The notes under the pieces: generated by a model
What the model saw: the letters and a program-made list of their open reading frames with translations, nothing else
What the model was told of the DNA's origin: nothing
Database searches by the model: none
Assembly: GCA_947498595.1 (NCBI GenBank)
Contig: CANMKX010000004.1
Span: forward strand, 183,167 to 247,166
Length of the DNA stretch: 64,000 bases
Reading direction: 5' to 3'
DNA from: an uncultured Aquimarina sp.
GTDB lineage: Bacteria > Bacteroidota > Bacteroidia > Flavobacteriales > Flavobacteriaceae
Program-made: the position numbers and the translations under genes
Part shown: positions 1 to 8,632 of the stretch, in pieces
Position numbering within the stretch: position 1 is the first letter of the stretch
Layout: each line of letters begins with the position of its first letter

Positions 1-88
1 TCCTTGTATTAACGATAGAGATGATTGGGTAGAAGTACTTTCAACATGGGTTAACGATTGGGAAACCACTAATAAGATACCTCAATAA
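1..88 (+). CDS. 3' end of an unidentified gene (partial)
   Basis: An open frame enters from the left edge (codons starting at position 2) and ends with TAA at 86-88. Only 28 codons are visible; they end in NDWETTNKIPQ and are rich in Asp and Trp. The stop overlaps the ATG of the next gene by one base, so the two are probably translationally coupled in one operon. I do not recognise a family from so short a tail. Confidence 0.5.
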   Translation, partial: PCINDRDDWVEVLSTWVNDWETTNKIPQ

Positions 89-1485
89 TGTCTAGTCCAA
101 AAGCAGCCGCTTTAGGTACAGAATCTATTGGTAAACTTTTGATAAAACAGGCTGTTCCTGCCTCAATAGGAATTCTTGTGATGTCATTAAATATTCTTAT
201 CGATTCCATTTTTGTTGGAAAATGGATTGGTTCGATAGCTATTGCTGCTATCAATATTGTATTGCCTGTATCATTTTTTATTGCTGCTTTAGGGATGTCA
301 ATAGGTATTGGGGGTTCTAGTATTATTTCAAGAGCATTAGGTGCTAACGAAAAAGGAAAAGCCTTAATTGCTTTTGGAAATCAAATTACTCTAACACTCT
401 TTTGCACCATTAGTCTTGCTATTATAGGACTTCTTTTTGTAGACGATATTATCCCTAAGTTTGGAGGAAGAGGTGCAATTTTTGATCCTGCAAAAACATA
501 TTATACTATTATATTATACGGTGTTCCTATTTTAGCTTTTGCTATGATGGGAAACACTGTTATTAGAGCTGAAGGTAAACCTAAGTTTGCCATGACTGCT
601 ATGATTATTCCTACGGTTGGTAACCTTGTAATGGATTATATCTTTATTTTAAAAATGGATATGGGAATGCAAGGTGCCGCATGGGCTACAACAGGTTCAT
701 ACATTCTTTGTTTCAGTTATATTCTTTGGTTTTTTCTCTCTAAAAATTCTGAACTCAAAATACAATTATCTCATCTAAAACTAAGAAAAGAAATTGTTTC
801 CGAAATAGCTTCTCTTGGTGGAGTAACTCTTGCTAGACAAGCAGTCGTTAGCATTACGTATTTATTAATGAATAACATTCTTTTTAATATAGGAGCCGAA
901 GCTCTAGTTGCTATTTATGCTATTATCAGCCGTATGCTAATGTTTGCTTTATTTCCTGTTTTTGGTGTTACTCAAGGTTTTCTTCCGATAGCTAGTTATA
1001 ATTATGGAGCAAAACAGTATCAACGTGTTATAACTACGATTAATACAGCTATTAAGTATGCAGCTTTAGTCGCTACTGTTATTTTTATTTTTTTGATGAT
1101 CTTTCCTTCAGAAATGATTCTTTTATTTATCAAAAATAGCACTGATTTATCTCCAGAAGAATTAAAAGTCAACACATATGTAGTAACACATGCTCCTGCT
1201 GCAATGCGCTGGGTCTTTTTAGCCACACCAATCATAGCTTTATAGTTAATAGGTGCTGCATATTTTCAAGCTGTCGGCAAAGCTATTCCTGCATTAATAT
1301 TAACGCTTTCTAGACAAGGTTTTTTCTTTATTCCATTGATATTAATTCTTCCTCAATACTATGGAGCACTAGGGGTATGGATTGCATTTCCTATTTCTGA
1401 TGTACTATCAACTATTGTTACTGCATATTTTTTAAACAGAGAGATCAAGTTAAAATTACGTAAAAATCTTTCTGAATACATTTAA
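88..1485 (+). pseudogene. MATE family efflux transporter interrupted by an in-frame TAG
   Basis: The reading frame encodes a 465-codon multidrug and toxin extrusion (MATE) antiporter, which exports cationic compounds in exchange for Na+ or H+ across the inner membrane. About 12 hydrophobic segments fit the family, as do the opening IGKLLIKQAVPASIGILV and the N-lobe stretch IGGSSIISRALGA. A TAG at 1243-1245 cuts the frame after residue 385. The same frame then continues without a gap as LIGAAYFQAVGKA, the usual start of the last third of MATE proteins, and ends with TAA at 1483-1485. A single C-to-T change (CAG to TAG) would explain the lesion, since the site lies just before the conserved LIGAAYFQ segment. 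A truncated product would lack the last 2-3 helices and probably not work. Sequencing error is the main alternative. Confidence 0.85.
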
Positions 1486-1555
1486 TTTGTTGATTTTAGT
1501 ATGCAATCATCTCATTTTTACAGAAATGAATGATTTAAACTAAAAATCAACTCAC

Positions 1556-4500
1556 ATGCAATCTTTTTATTCAAAGCTTATCGCAATGCTTTTCCTCTTT
1601 ACGATAAGTATTACATCTGTACATGCACAACACAACGATTCAAAATTATACGATGCATTAGAATATCGTTTAATTGGCCCTTTTAGAGGTGGTCGTAGCG
1701 CTGCTGTAACTGGAGTTCCTGGAAAACCTAACCTATTCTATTTTGGCGCCACAGGAGGAGGAATTTGGAAAACTACTGATGGAGGGCGTACTTGGGGGAA
1801 TATATCTGATGGCTTTTTTGGTGGTTCTATAGGAGCTATAAACATTTCAAAAAGTGATCCTAACGTAATTTATGTTGGTGGTGGAGAAAAAACACTTAGA
1901 GGTAATGTGTCTTCAGGATATGGAGTTTGGAAAAGTGTAGATGCTGGTAAAACATGGGTAGCTTCAGGTTTACCTAAGAGTAGACATATACCAAGAGTTT
2001 CTATACACCCAACCAACCCTGATATTGTGTACGCTGCTGTATTAGGAAATATATACAAACCTACTCAAGAAAGAGGAGTTTATAAGAGTATTGATGGGGG
2101 TAAAAATTGGACTAAAGTTTTATTTGCAAATGAAAATGCTGGAGCAATTGATTTAATTCTAGACCCTAATAACCCAAGAATCATATATGCCTCTACTTGG
2201 AATGCTAGACGTACTCCATATAGTTTAAGTTCTGGTGGTGAGGGTTCTGCTTTATGGAAAAGTACAGATAGTGGAAAAACATGGAAAGAAATTTCTAAAA
2301 ATAAGGGCTTTGCGAAAGATACTTTAGGAATTATAGGAGTAACTGTCTCTCCTGCTAACAGTAATCGTATTTGGGCTATTGTAGAAAATAAAGAAAAAGG
2401 TGGTGTTTATCGCAGTGATGATGGTGGTGAATCATGGAACTTACTTAATAGCGACCGAAGTTTACGCCAACGTGCTTGGTATTACAGCAGAATATATGCC
2501 GATCCAAAGGATAAAGACATCGTATATGTAGTTAATGTTTCGTATCATAAAAGTAAAGATGGCGGAAAAAACTTTACTGCTGCTAGAGCACCTCATGGAG
2601 ATCACCACGATTTATGGATTGCTCCAGAAAACCCACAACGTATGATTATGGGAGATGATGGTGGTGCGCAAATCACTTATGATGGCGGACAAACATGGAG
2701 TACATATCACAATCAACCAACGTCTCAATTCTATAGAGTAACAACGGATAATCATTTTCCATATCGTATTTATGCAGCACAACAAGATAATTCAACTATC
2801 CGAATTAATCATAGGAGTACTGGTTTTTCTATTTCTGAAAATGATTGGCAATCAACTGCAGGTGGAGAATCTGCTCACATTGCTGTTGATCCTAAAGATA
2901 ATGATATTGTTTATGGTGGTAGTTACGATGGTTTTTTAACTCGAGTAAATCATAGAACAGAAACAGTTCGCTCCATTAGTGTATGGCCTGATAATCCTAT
3001 GGGACATGGCGCAGAAGATATGAAATATCGTTTTCAATGGAATTTCCCAATTTTATTCTCTAAGCACAACCCTAAACGTTTATATACTTTTTCAAATCAT
3101 GTTCATGTTACAGAAAATGAAGGTCAAAATTGGGATGTTATTAGCCCAGATTTAACTCGTAATGACAGTACTAAACTTAAATCCTCTGGAGGCCCTATTA
3201 CTCAAGACAATACTTCTGTTGAATATTACGGAACTATCTTTGCAGCAGCAGAAAGTCCTTTACAAGAAGGCGTATTATGGACAGGTAGTGATGATGGACT
3301 ATTGCATATAAGTAAAGATGGTGGTAAAAATTGGAAGAACGTTACTCCAAAAGGAATCCCAGAATGGGTACTATTTAATAGCATAGAACCTAGTTCATTT
3401 GATGCAGGAACTTGTTATGTAGCTGGTACACGCTATAAACTAGGAGATTTCACTCCTTATCTCTACAAGACAACTGATTACGGAGCTTCTTGGACAAAAA
3501 TCACAAATGGTATTCAAAACGAACATTTTACACGTGTACTACGCCACGATCCTAAACAAAAAGGGTTATTGTATGCAGGTACAGAAACAGGGATGTATAT
3601 TTCTTTTAATGACGGAAAAAACTGGGAATCATTTCAGTTAAATTTACCTATAGTTCCTATTACAGATTTAACAATTAAGAATAATAATTTAATTGTAGCG
3701 ACACAAGGAAGAAGTTTATGGATCATCGACGATCTTACAGTTTTACATCAATTGAATACAATTCAAAAAAACAACAATCCTGTTTTATTTAAACCTAAAG
3801 ATACTTACCGCATGCGTGGCGGTGCTCGTAAAGGATCTAAAACCGAAGGAACAAACCATCCATCTGGTGTCATGACTTATTTTTATTTAAAAGAATATGA
3901 TAAAAAGAAAGATACCATTTCTTTGACTTACTTTAATTCAGAAAATGATACTATTAAGTCTTTCAGTAACAAAGCAAAAGAGGAAAAAGACAAATTAAAG
4001 AACCTTAAAAAAGGAAGCAATCAATTTAATTGGAATATGAGAGGCGATGGTGCCGAACGTTTAAAAGGAATGATATTATGGTGGGCAAACCTTAGTGGTC
4101 CAAAAGTGGTTCCTGGAAATTACAAAGTACATCTAAATGTTAATGGATCAGAAGTTTCTCAACCTATCACTATTATTGCCGATCCAAGAGCTGAATCTAC
4201 TCTTCAGCAAATGCAATCACAATTCGATTTTATCACTAGCGTAAATGAAACTGTCGATAAAGCACATAAATCCATTAAAAAAATTCGCAAAATCAACACA
4301 CAACTTAAATCATTTGTAAAGCAATACAAAAACAATTCTGCTACCGAAGAACTTGTCAAAAAAGCAACAGATTTGCAGAAGCAATTAAGTGAAGTTGAAA
4401 AAGCATTGTATCAGACTAAAAACCGAAGTGGACAAGACCCTTTAAATTTCCCTATACGATTGACCAATAAACTTGGCCATCTAAACTCGTTAGTTGGTAT

Positions 4501-4666
4501 GGGAGATTTCGGTCCAACTGCACAAGATATTGCTGTAAAAAACGAATTAACTCAAAAAATAAACAAACAACTAAATACTTTTGACAAACTCATTTCAGAA
4601 GAAATTAAAAGTTTCAACACTCAATTCAATGCGTTACAATTAAACTATTTATCGATTAAAGAATAA
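1556..4666 (+). CDS. secreted Asp-box (BNR/sortilin-type) beta-propeller protein
   Basis: This 1036-residue protein has a signal peptide (hydrophobic core about residues 8-22, ending HAQ). At least ten Asp-box motifs (S/T-x-D-x-G-x-T/N-W) run through residues 60-710, for example TTDGGRTW, SVDAGKTW, SIDGGKNW, SDDGGESW and SKDGGKNW. Such repeats build beta-propellers of the sortilin/VPS10 or sialidase-like type. The last 300 residues are not propeller and contain a Lys/Gln-rich probable coiled coil (about 890-960). No sialidase catalytic residues are evident, so a glycosidase function should not be assumed. There is no T9SS sorting tail, so it is likely periplasmic or outer-membrane associated. 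It appears to be a single-gene unit ending at the hairpin at 4705-4754. Confidence 0.85.
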   Translation: MQSFYSKLIAMLFLFTISITSVHAQHNDSKLYDALEYRLIGPFRGGRSAAVTGVPGKPNLFYFGATGGGIWKTTDGGRTWGNISDGFFGGSIGAINISKSDPNVIYVGGGEKTLRGNVSSGYGVWKSVDAGKTWVASGLPKSRHIPRVSIHPTNPDIVYAAVLGNIYKPTQERGVYKSIDGGKNWTKVLFANENAGAIDLILDPNNPRIIYASTWNARRTPYSLSSGGEGSALWKSTDSGKTWKEISKNKGFAKDTLGIIGVTVSPANSNRIWAIVENKEKGGVYRSDDGGESWNLLNSDRSLRQRAWYYSRIYADPKDKDIVYVVNVSYHKSKDGGKNFTAARAPHGDHHDLWIAPENPQRMIMGDDGGAQITYDGGQTWSTYHNQPTSQFYRVTTDNHFPYRIYAAQQDNSTIRINHRSTGFSISENDWQSTAGGESAHIAVDPKDNDIVYGGSYDGFLTRVNHRTETVRSISVWPDNPMGHGAEDMKYRFQWNFPILFSKHNPKRLYTFSNHVHVTENEGQNWDVISPDLTRNDSTKLKSSGGPITQDNTSVEYYGTIFAAAESPLQEGVLWTGSDDGLLHISKDGGKNWKNVTPKGIPEWVLFNSIEPSSFDAGTCYVAGTRYKLGDFTPYLYKTTDYGASWTKITNGIQNEHFTRVLRHDPKQKGLLYAGTETGMYISFNDGKNWESFQLNLPIVPITDLTIKNNNLIVATQGRSLWIIDDLTVLHQLNTIQKNNNPVLFKPKDTYRMRGGARKGSKTEGTNHPSGVMTYFYLKEYDKKKDTISLTYFNSENDTIKSFSNKAKEEKDKLKNLKKGSNQFNWNMRGDGAERLKGMILWWANLSGPKVVPGNYKVHLNVNGSEVSQPITIIADPRAESTLQQMQSQFDFITSVNETVDKAHKSIKKIRKINTQLKSFVKQYKNNSATEELVKKATDLQKQLSEVEKALYQTKNRSGQDPLNFPIRLTNKLGHLNSLVGMGDFGPTAQDIAVKNELTQKINKQLNTFDKLISEEIKSFNTQFNALQLNYLSIKE

Positions 4667-4704
4667 TAAAACAAATATGCAATAGCATTAAATATTATTC
4701 TACA

Positions 4705-4754
4705 AAAAAGAGGTTGAATTCTAAGTTACATCTTAAAGAATTCAACCTCTTTTT
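4705..4754. terminator. bidirectional intrinsic terminator
   Basis: A perfect 17-bp inverted repeat (4705-4721 and 4738-4754) has a 16-base loop. The stem carries five A on one side and five T on the other, so either transcript ends in a U-tract. It lies between the convergent Asp-box gene and the small peptide gene at 4770-5012. Confidence 0.85.
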
Positions 4755-4769
4755 ATATCGTGTCTTAAT

Positions 4770-5012
4770 TTAGAATTTTGTACAAGTAGCCCCTTGACCA
4801 AAACAAACTTCTGCTGCGAGTGTTAACGCATCTTGTATTGAATCTTGATAAAGTGTAAATATTTCATCCTGACCAGATCCTCCAACAAAACCACAATAAC
4901 AGATATAACGATCATGAAGTACTTGTGAGGCTTCTTCTCCCCCTTTGATATTTTTTTGATTTTCCTTCGAAAGTTTTTTTACTCCTTTTAGGTTTAAAAT
5001 TTGATCCATCAT
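4770..5012 (-). CDS. double-glycine leader peptide, bacteriocin/RiPP-like
   Basis: This 80-residue protein begins with a leader typical of Bacteroidetes double-glycine peptides: a Leu/Lys-rich stretch (NLKGVKKLSKENQKNIKGG) ending in Gly-Gly at residues 24-25. Such leaders are cut by the C39 peptidase domain of an ABC exporter (or a cognate maturase) as the peptide leaves the cell. The predicted 55-residue core starts at EEASQV, has four cysteines (a CYC pair near its N-terminus and two near the C-terminus) and several Gly residues, and is acidic. Disulfide or other cross-links are possible. No exporter, modifying enzyme or immunity gene is adjacent in the window. The gene is monocistronic, between a terminator and a promoter-like box. 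Bacteriocin, signalling peptide and other secreted peptide are all open. Confidence 0.7.
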   Translation of the reverse strand: MMDQILNLKGVKKLSKENQKNIKGGEEASQVLHDRYICYCGFVGGSGQDEIFTLYQDSIQDALTLAAEVCFGQGATCTKF

Positions 5013-5055
5013 CTTATAATATTAGGTTAATAAATATTTGTTCAAACTATTTACT

Positions 5056-5063
5056 CAAATATA
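5056..5063 (-). promoter_or_regulatory. -7 promoter box for the double-glycine peptide gene
   Basis: On the - strand this reads TATATTTG, matching the Bacteroidetes -7 consensus TAnnTTTG. It is about 44 bases upstream of the peptide start codon. No convincing -33 TTG was confirmed. Confidence 0.4.
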
Positions 5064-5213
5064 ATATCCTATATTATTACACCTCTCACCCTAAATGGGT
5101 GGTTTTTCAGAAGAATAAAATCTGACTTCACCTCTAACATTACTAGAATAAATCGGCTCAGATTTCTTATTTTTGAAACTAAATTTTATCGTTTACTATC
5201 TTAAATACAAAGA

Positions 5214-5765
5214 ATGTTAGAATATTATCCATATATAAAATCCCTACACCTAATTTTTGTAATCACATGGTTTGCGGGGCTTTTTTATATTCCTAGATTG
5301 TTTATTTATCATATTGAGGCTAATGATAAGCCGTCCCCAGAAAAAGAAATTTTAATCAAACAATTTAAATTAATGACAAAACGCTTATGGTTCATCATTA
5401 CATGGCCATCTGCTATATTAGCTATATTTTTTGCGATAATATTATTAATAATTTTACCTAGTTGGTTACAACAACCTTGGATGCATCTTAAATTAGGTTT
5501 TGTAGTTTTATTAATCATTTATCATTTAAAATCGCATCAAATCTATGCACAATTACAAAATGATGTCATCAAATGGACTTCTACAAAAATGCGTTTCTGG
5601 AACGAAGGTTCTACAATGATTCTTTTTTCTATAATATTTTTGGTCATTATAAAAGATACTGTCAATTGGATTTATGGAGTTATTGGTTTATTTCTTCTTG
5701 CTATTTTACTAATGCTAGGAATACGATTATACAAACGTATTCGCGATAAAAATCCTGAAGCATAA
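5214..5765 (+). CDS. hemJ: protoporphyrinogen IX oxidase HemJ (CopD-like membrane protein)
   Basis: This 183-residue integral membrane protein fits the HemJ/UPF0093 family, which oxidises protoporphyrinogen IX to protoporphyrin IX in heme synthesis at the cytoplasmic membrane. It has the family opening YIKSLHLIFVITWFAGLFYIPRLF, given here as YIKSLHLIFVITW plus FAGLFYIPRLF, with the conserved His in the first helix, and four to five hydrophobic segments. The later motif MRFWNEG corresponds to the family's conserved Arg-x-x-Asn-Glu segment. Length is typical. A GNAT gene follows after two bases, so the two are cotranscribed. The annotation CopD family protein is an alternative name for the same superfamily. 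Confidence 0.85.
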   Translation: MLEYYPYIKSLHLIFVITWFAGLFYIPRLFIYHIEANDKPSPEKEILIKQFKLMTKRLWFIITWPSAILAIFFAIILLIILPSWLQQPWMHLKLGFVVLLIIYHLKSHQIYAQLQNDVIKWTSTKMRFWNEGSTMILFSIIFLVIIKDTVNWIYGVIGLFLLAILLMLGIRLYKRIRDKNPEA

Positions 5766-5767
5766 TT

Positions 5768-6310
5768 ATGGGGGTAGAAAAATACGTTTTATTAAAATCT
5801 AATGTTGAGGTACTGATTCGAGAAGTTACTAGCAAAGATGCCCCACAGTTATTACAACTTAAATTATCATATCTCAAAAACACACGTACAATCCCATTAT
5901 TTGAATCTGAATATGGTAACTCTATAGCAGACGAACTTGCTTTAATACATCGATATATAACCCAATCAAATAGTTTTTTATTAGTAGCTGAATATAATGG
6001 AACACTTATCGGCAATATTGATCTTACAGGAAACCAACGAAAAAAAATATTTCATACAGCAGTTATTGGTATGGGAATCTCTCCTGAATGGCAACAACAA
6101 GGCTTAGGTTCTTTTTTATTACAAAATACAATTGATTGGGCTCATAAAAATGTTTTTCTTAAGATCGTTTGGCTAGAAGTATATGCTTCAAATCTAGGTG
6201 GTATCGCTTTATACACTAAGAAAGGCTTTAAGGAAACTGGAAGAATTGTTAGTTTTTCCCAAGAAAAAGATCAATTCGTTGATAAAATCACGATGAGTTT
6301 AACCGTATAA
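5768..6310 (+). CDS. GNAT family N-acetyltransferase
   Basis: This 180-residue protein has the GNAT fold: a beta-strand region ending VLIREVTSKDAPQLL, the acetyl-CoA pyrophosphate-binding loop QQQGLGSFLL (about residues 115-124, pattern Q/R-x-x-G-x-G/A), and the C-terminal N-x-x-x-x-x-LY-x-K-x-GF motif seen as SNLGGIALYTKKGF. It would transfer an acetyl group from acetyl-CoA to an amine, but the substrate cannot be read from the sequence; the RimJ/RimL- and RimI-like groups are the closest impressions. It starts two bases after hemJ and shares its transcript. Confidence 0.8.
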   Translation: MGVEKYVLLKSNVEVLIREVTSKDAPQLLQLKLSYLKNTRTIPLFESEYGNSIADELALIHRYITQSNSFLLVAEYNGTLIGNIDLTGNQRKKIFHTAVIGMGISPEWQQQGLGSFLLQNTIDWAHKNVFLKIVWLEVYASNLGGIALYTKKGFKETGRIVSFSQEKDQFVDKITMSLTV

Positions 6311-6353
6311 CTCAATTAATTGTAAAACCTATCGTATATTCGACAAAACCTAT

Positions 6354-6382
6354 TTGTACCTTTATACTTTTGTGTATCTTCG
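6354..6382 (+). promoter_or_regulatory. promoter of the yicC-gmk-nadD cluster
   Basis: A TTG at 6354-6356 and TATCTTCG at 6375-6382 (one mismatch to TAnnTTTG) are separated by 18 bases. An overlapping perfect box, TACTTTTG at 6365-6372, is also present. Transcription would begin about 15-25 bases before the yicC ATG at 6405, which favours that start over an in-frame ATG at 6354. Confidence 0.4.
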
Positions 6383-6404
6383 TGCAACTTTTTCTATAAA
6401 ACTT

Positions 6405-7262
6405 ATGATAAAATCAATGACTGGTTTCGGAAAGTCTGTTATACAACTTCCGAATAAAAAGATTACCATAGAAGTTAAGTCTTTAAACAGCAAAAATCTA
6501 GACCTAAATGCAAGAATGCCGGGTCAATACAGAGAGAAAGAATTGCAATTACGTACTACAATTGCTAAAGCTCTAGTTCGTGGTAAAGTTGATTTTGGAC
6601 TGTATGTTGAGATCACTGGTGAAGAGACAACAACGATTATCAATCAAGCTGTTGTAAAGGAATACATGTCTCAATTGACACAAATACACAATGCCGAGGC
6701 TTCTGATTTATTAAAAATGGCTATTCGCATGCCTGACGCTCTTAAAACGGAGCGAGAAGAAATTAATCCTGAAGAGTTTATTGCTATAGAAAAAGCATTA
6801 CAAGAAGCTTTAGTTGCGTTAGAAAATTATAGAATTGATGAAGGGAAAGCATTAGAAAATGATTTCACTACTCGTATACTTAATATCCACAATACACTTC
6901 AAGAAGTTATTAAAATCGATCCTGAACGTATTGAAGCAGTAAAGGAACGTTTACACAAAGCTATCGAAGAACTTAAAGAAGATGTAGATGAAAATCGCTT
7001 TGAACAAGAGTTAGTTTACTACATTGAAAAATATGATATTACTGAAGAAAAAGTACGTCTTACAAATCATTTAGATTATTTCTCAAAAACTCTTAACACC
7101 AATGAGTCTAATGGAAAAAAATTAGGATTCATTGCTCAGGAAATCGGAAGAGAAATCAACACTATAGGAAGTAAATCTAATTATGCTCCAATGCAACAAT
7201 TAGTAGTGCAAATGAAGGATGAATTAGAAAAAATAAAAGAACAATTATTAAACGTACTGTAA
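6405..7262 (+). CDS. YicC/YloC family endoribonuclease
   Basis: The protein is 285 residues from the ATG at 6405. Its start, MIKSMTGFGKS, is the family's signature N-terminus, so the 51-base in-frame extension upstream (which covers the promoter-like boxes) is rejected. The C-terminal DUF1732 region is present, with NRFEQELVYYIEKYDITEEK and the motif KKLGFIAQEIGREINTIGSK leading to the conserved DELEKIKEQLLNVL end. Known members degrade RNA and affect stationary-phase fitness. The stop codon overlaps the gmk ATG (TAATG). The yicC-gmk-nadD order is common in Bacteroidetes. Confidence 0.9.
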   Translation: MIKSMTGFGKSVIQLPNKKITIEVKSLNSKNLDLNARMPGQYREKELQLRTTIAKALVRGKVDFGLYVEITGEETTTIINQAVVKEYMSQLTQIHNAEASDLLKMAIRMPDALKTEREEINPEEFIAIEKALQEALVALENYRIDEGKALENDFTTRILNIHNTLQEVIKIDPERIEAVKERLHKAIEELKEDVDENRFEQELVYYIEKYDITEEKVRLTNHLDYFSKTLNTNESNGKKLGFIAQEIGREINTIGSKSNYAPMQQLVVQMKDELEKIKEQLLNVL

Positions 7263-7834
7263 TGAATACAGGGAAACTTATCGTTCTTTCAGCACCTTCG
7301 GGAAGTGGAAAAACAACTTTAGTTAAACATTTACTTCATAAAGAAGAACTTTCATTAGGTTTTTCTATTTCTGCTGCTTCTAGAGATCCTAGAGGAGAAG
7401 AAGTAAATGGAAAAGATTACTACTTTTTATCCTTAAGAGAATTCAAAGACAAAATCAAAGCAGATGAGTTTTTGGAATGGGAAGAAGTTTATCGTGATAA
7501 TTTTTACGGCACTCTAAAAACTGAAATACAGCGTCTCTGGGATAGCGGAAAACATGTCATCTTTGACATTGATGTTGTTGGAGGATTAACTATTAAAAAT
7601 ATTTATCCAGACGAAACATTAGCTATTTTTGTAAAACCACCTAGTATTGACGAATTGAAGATCCGTTTGAAGAAACGCAAAACTGAATCTGAAGATAAAA
7701 TCAATATGCGCATTGCAAAAGCTTCGGCAGAACTTGCTACTGCCCCTCAATTTGATGCTATCATTATGAATGATAATTTAGAACATGCTAAAGAAGAATC
7801 GTATCAATTGGTACGTAAGTTTCTTGTAAGCTAA
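7262..7834 (+). CDS. gmk: guanylate kinase
   Basis: This 190-residue enzyme converts GMP plus ATP to GDP plus ADP in purine nucleotide supply. The P-loop APSGSGKTT sits at residues 11-19. The GMP-binding region follows with SRDPRGEEVNGKDYYFL, where the Tyr and Arg residues of the family are visible, then the lid IRLKKRKTESEDKINMRI. Its ATG overlaps the yicC stop, indicating translational coupling. Length is slightly under the usual 200-207. Confidence 0.95.
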   Translation: MNTGKLIVLSAPSGSGKTTLVKHLLHKEELSLGFSISAASRDPRGEEVNGKDYYFLSLREFKDKIKADEFLEWEEVYRDNFYGTLKTEIQRLWDSGKHVIFDIDVVGGLTIKNIYPDETLAIFVKPPSIDELKIRLKKRKTESEDKINMRIAKASAELATAPQFDAIIMNDNLEHAKEESYQLVRKFLVS

Positions 7835-7852
7835 AACAATATTATATACTAT

Positions 7853-7897
7853 GAATTCCATTCAAAATTATTGTTATTATAATTTTGAATGGAATTC
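7853..7897. promoter_or_regulatory. perfect 18-bp hairpin between gmk and nadD
   Basis: The arms 7853-7870 and 7880-7897 are exact reverse complements, each containing a GAATTC end, around a 9-base loop. It has no long T-tract after the stem on the + strand (ACATTTTATG follows), so it is a weak terminator candidate at best. It ends 15 bases before the nadD ATG and could act as a processing, attenuation or translation-control element. Confidence 0.6.
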
Positions 7898-7912
7898 ACA
7901 TTTTATGTTACT

Positions 7913-8494
7913 ATGAAAAAAATAGGATTATACTTTGGCACATTTAATCCCATACACATTGGTCATCTTACTATTGCCAATCATATGGCTGAATATTCTA
8001 ATCTAGATGAAATCTGGATGGTAGTCACTCCTCATAATCCTTTTAAAAAGAAAAGTTCTTTATTAGACAATCATCATCGTATCGAAATGGTTTATCAAGC
8101 CACCGAGTCTTACGATAAAATTAAACCTAGTGATATAGAGTTTAAACTTCCACAACCAAACTATACGTCTAATACACTAATACACCTAGAAGAAAAGTAC
8201 CCTAATTATCATTTCAACTTGATTATGGGAGAAGATAATTTAAAAGGATTTCATAAATGGAAGAACTATGAGGTAATTCTAGAAAATCATGAAATTTATG
8301 TATATCCTAGAATCTCTGAAGGAGTAATAGAACATCAATTTACTAATCATCCAAAGATTCACAGAGTAGATGCCCCTATTATGGAAATTTCATCTACTAT
8401 GATTCGTAAATCTATTAGTGCTCAAAAAAATATTAGACCATTATTACCTCCATCTGTATGGGAGTATATTGATGAAATGAATTTTTACAAATAG
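7913..8494 (+). CDS. nadD: nicotinate (nicotinamide) mononucleotide adenylyltransferase
   Basis: The 193-residue enzyme joins ATP with nicotinate mononucleotide to make deamido-NAD in NAD synthesis. The nucleotidyltransferase motif GTFNPIHIGH is at residues 9-18 and the second motif, ISSTMIRKSI, is near the C-terminus. The ATG at 7913 is chosen because MKKIGLYFGTFNPIH is the usual start; an in-frame ATG at 7889 lies inside the right arm of the hairpin at 7853-7897. It is the last gene of the yicC-gmk-nadD run. Confidence 0.92.
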   Translation: MKKIGLYFGTFNPIHIGHLTIANHMAEYSNLDEIWMVVTPHNPFKKKSSLLDNHHRIEMVYQATESYDKIKPSDIEFKLPQPNYTSNTLIHLEEKYPNYHFNLIMGEDNLKGFHKWKNYEVILENHEIYVYPRISEGVIEHQFTNHPKIHRVDAPIMEISSTMIRKSISAQKNIRPLLPPSVWEYIDEMNFYK

Positions 8495-8632
8495 CTTTTT
8501 TATTAAACTTGTTATTTTCATAAAGCAATAATTCACTACAAATCATACTATAGATATTTGGGCTATTCCTAATTCGTTATTATATTTAAATATAAATTTT
8601 TTAAGTAAAACGTATCTTAATAGAATTATATA

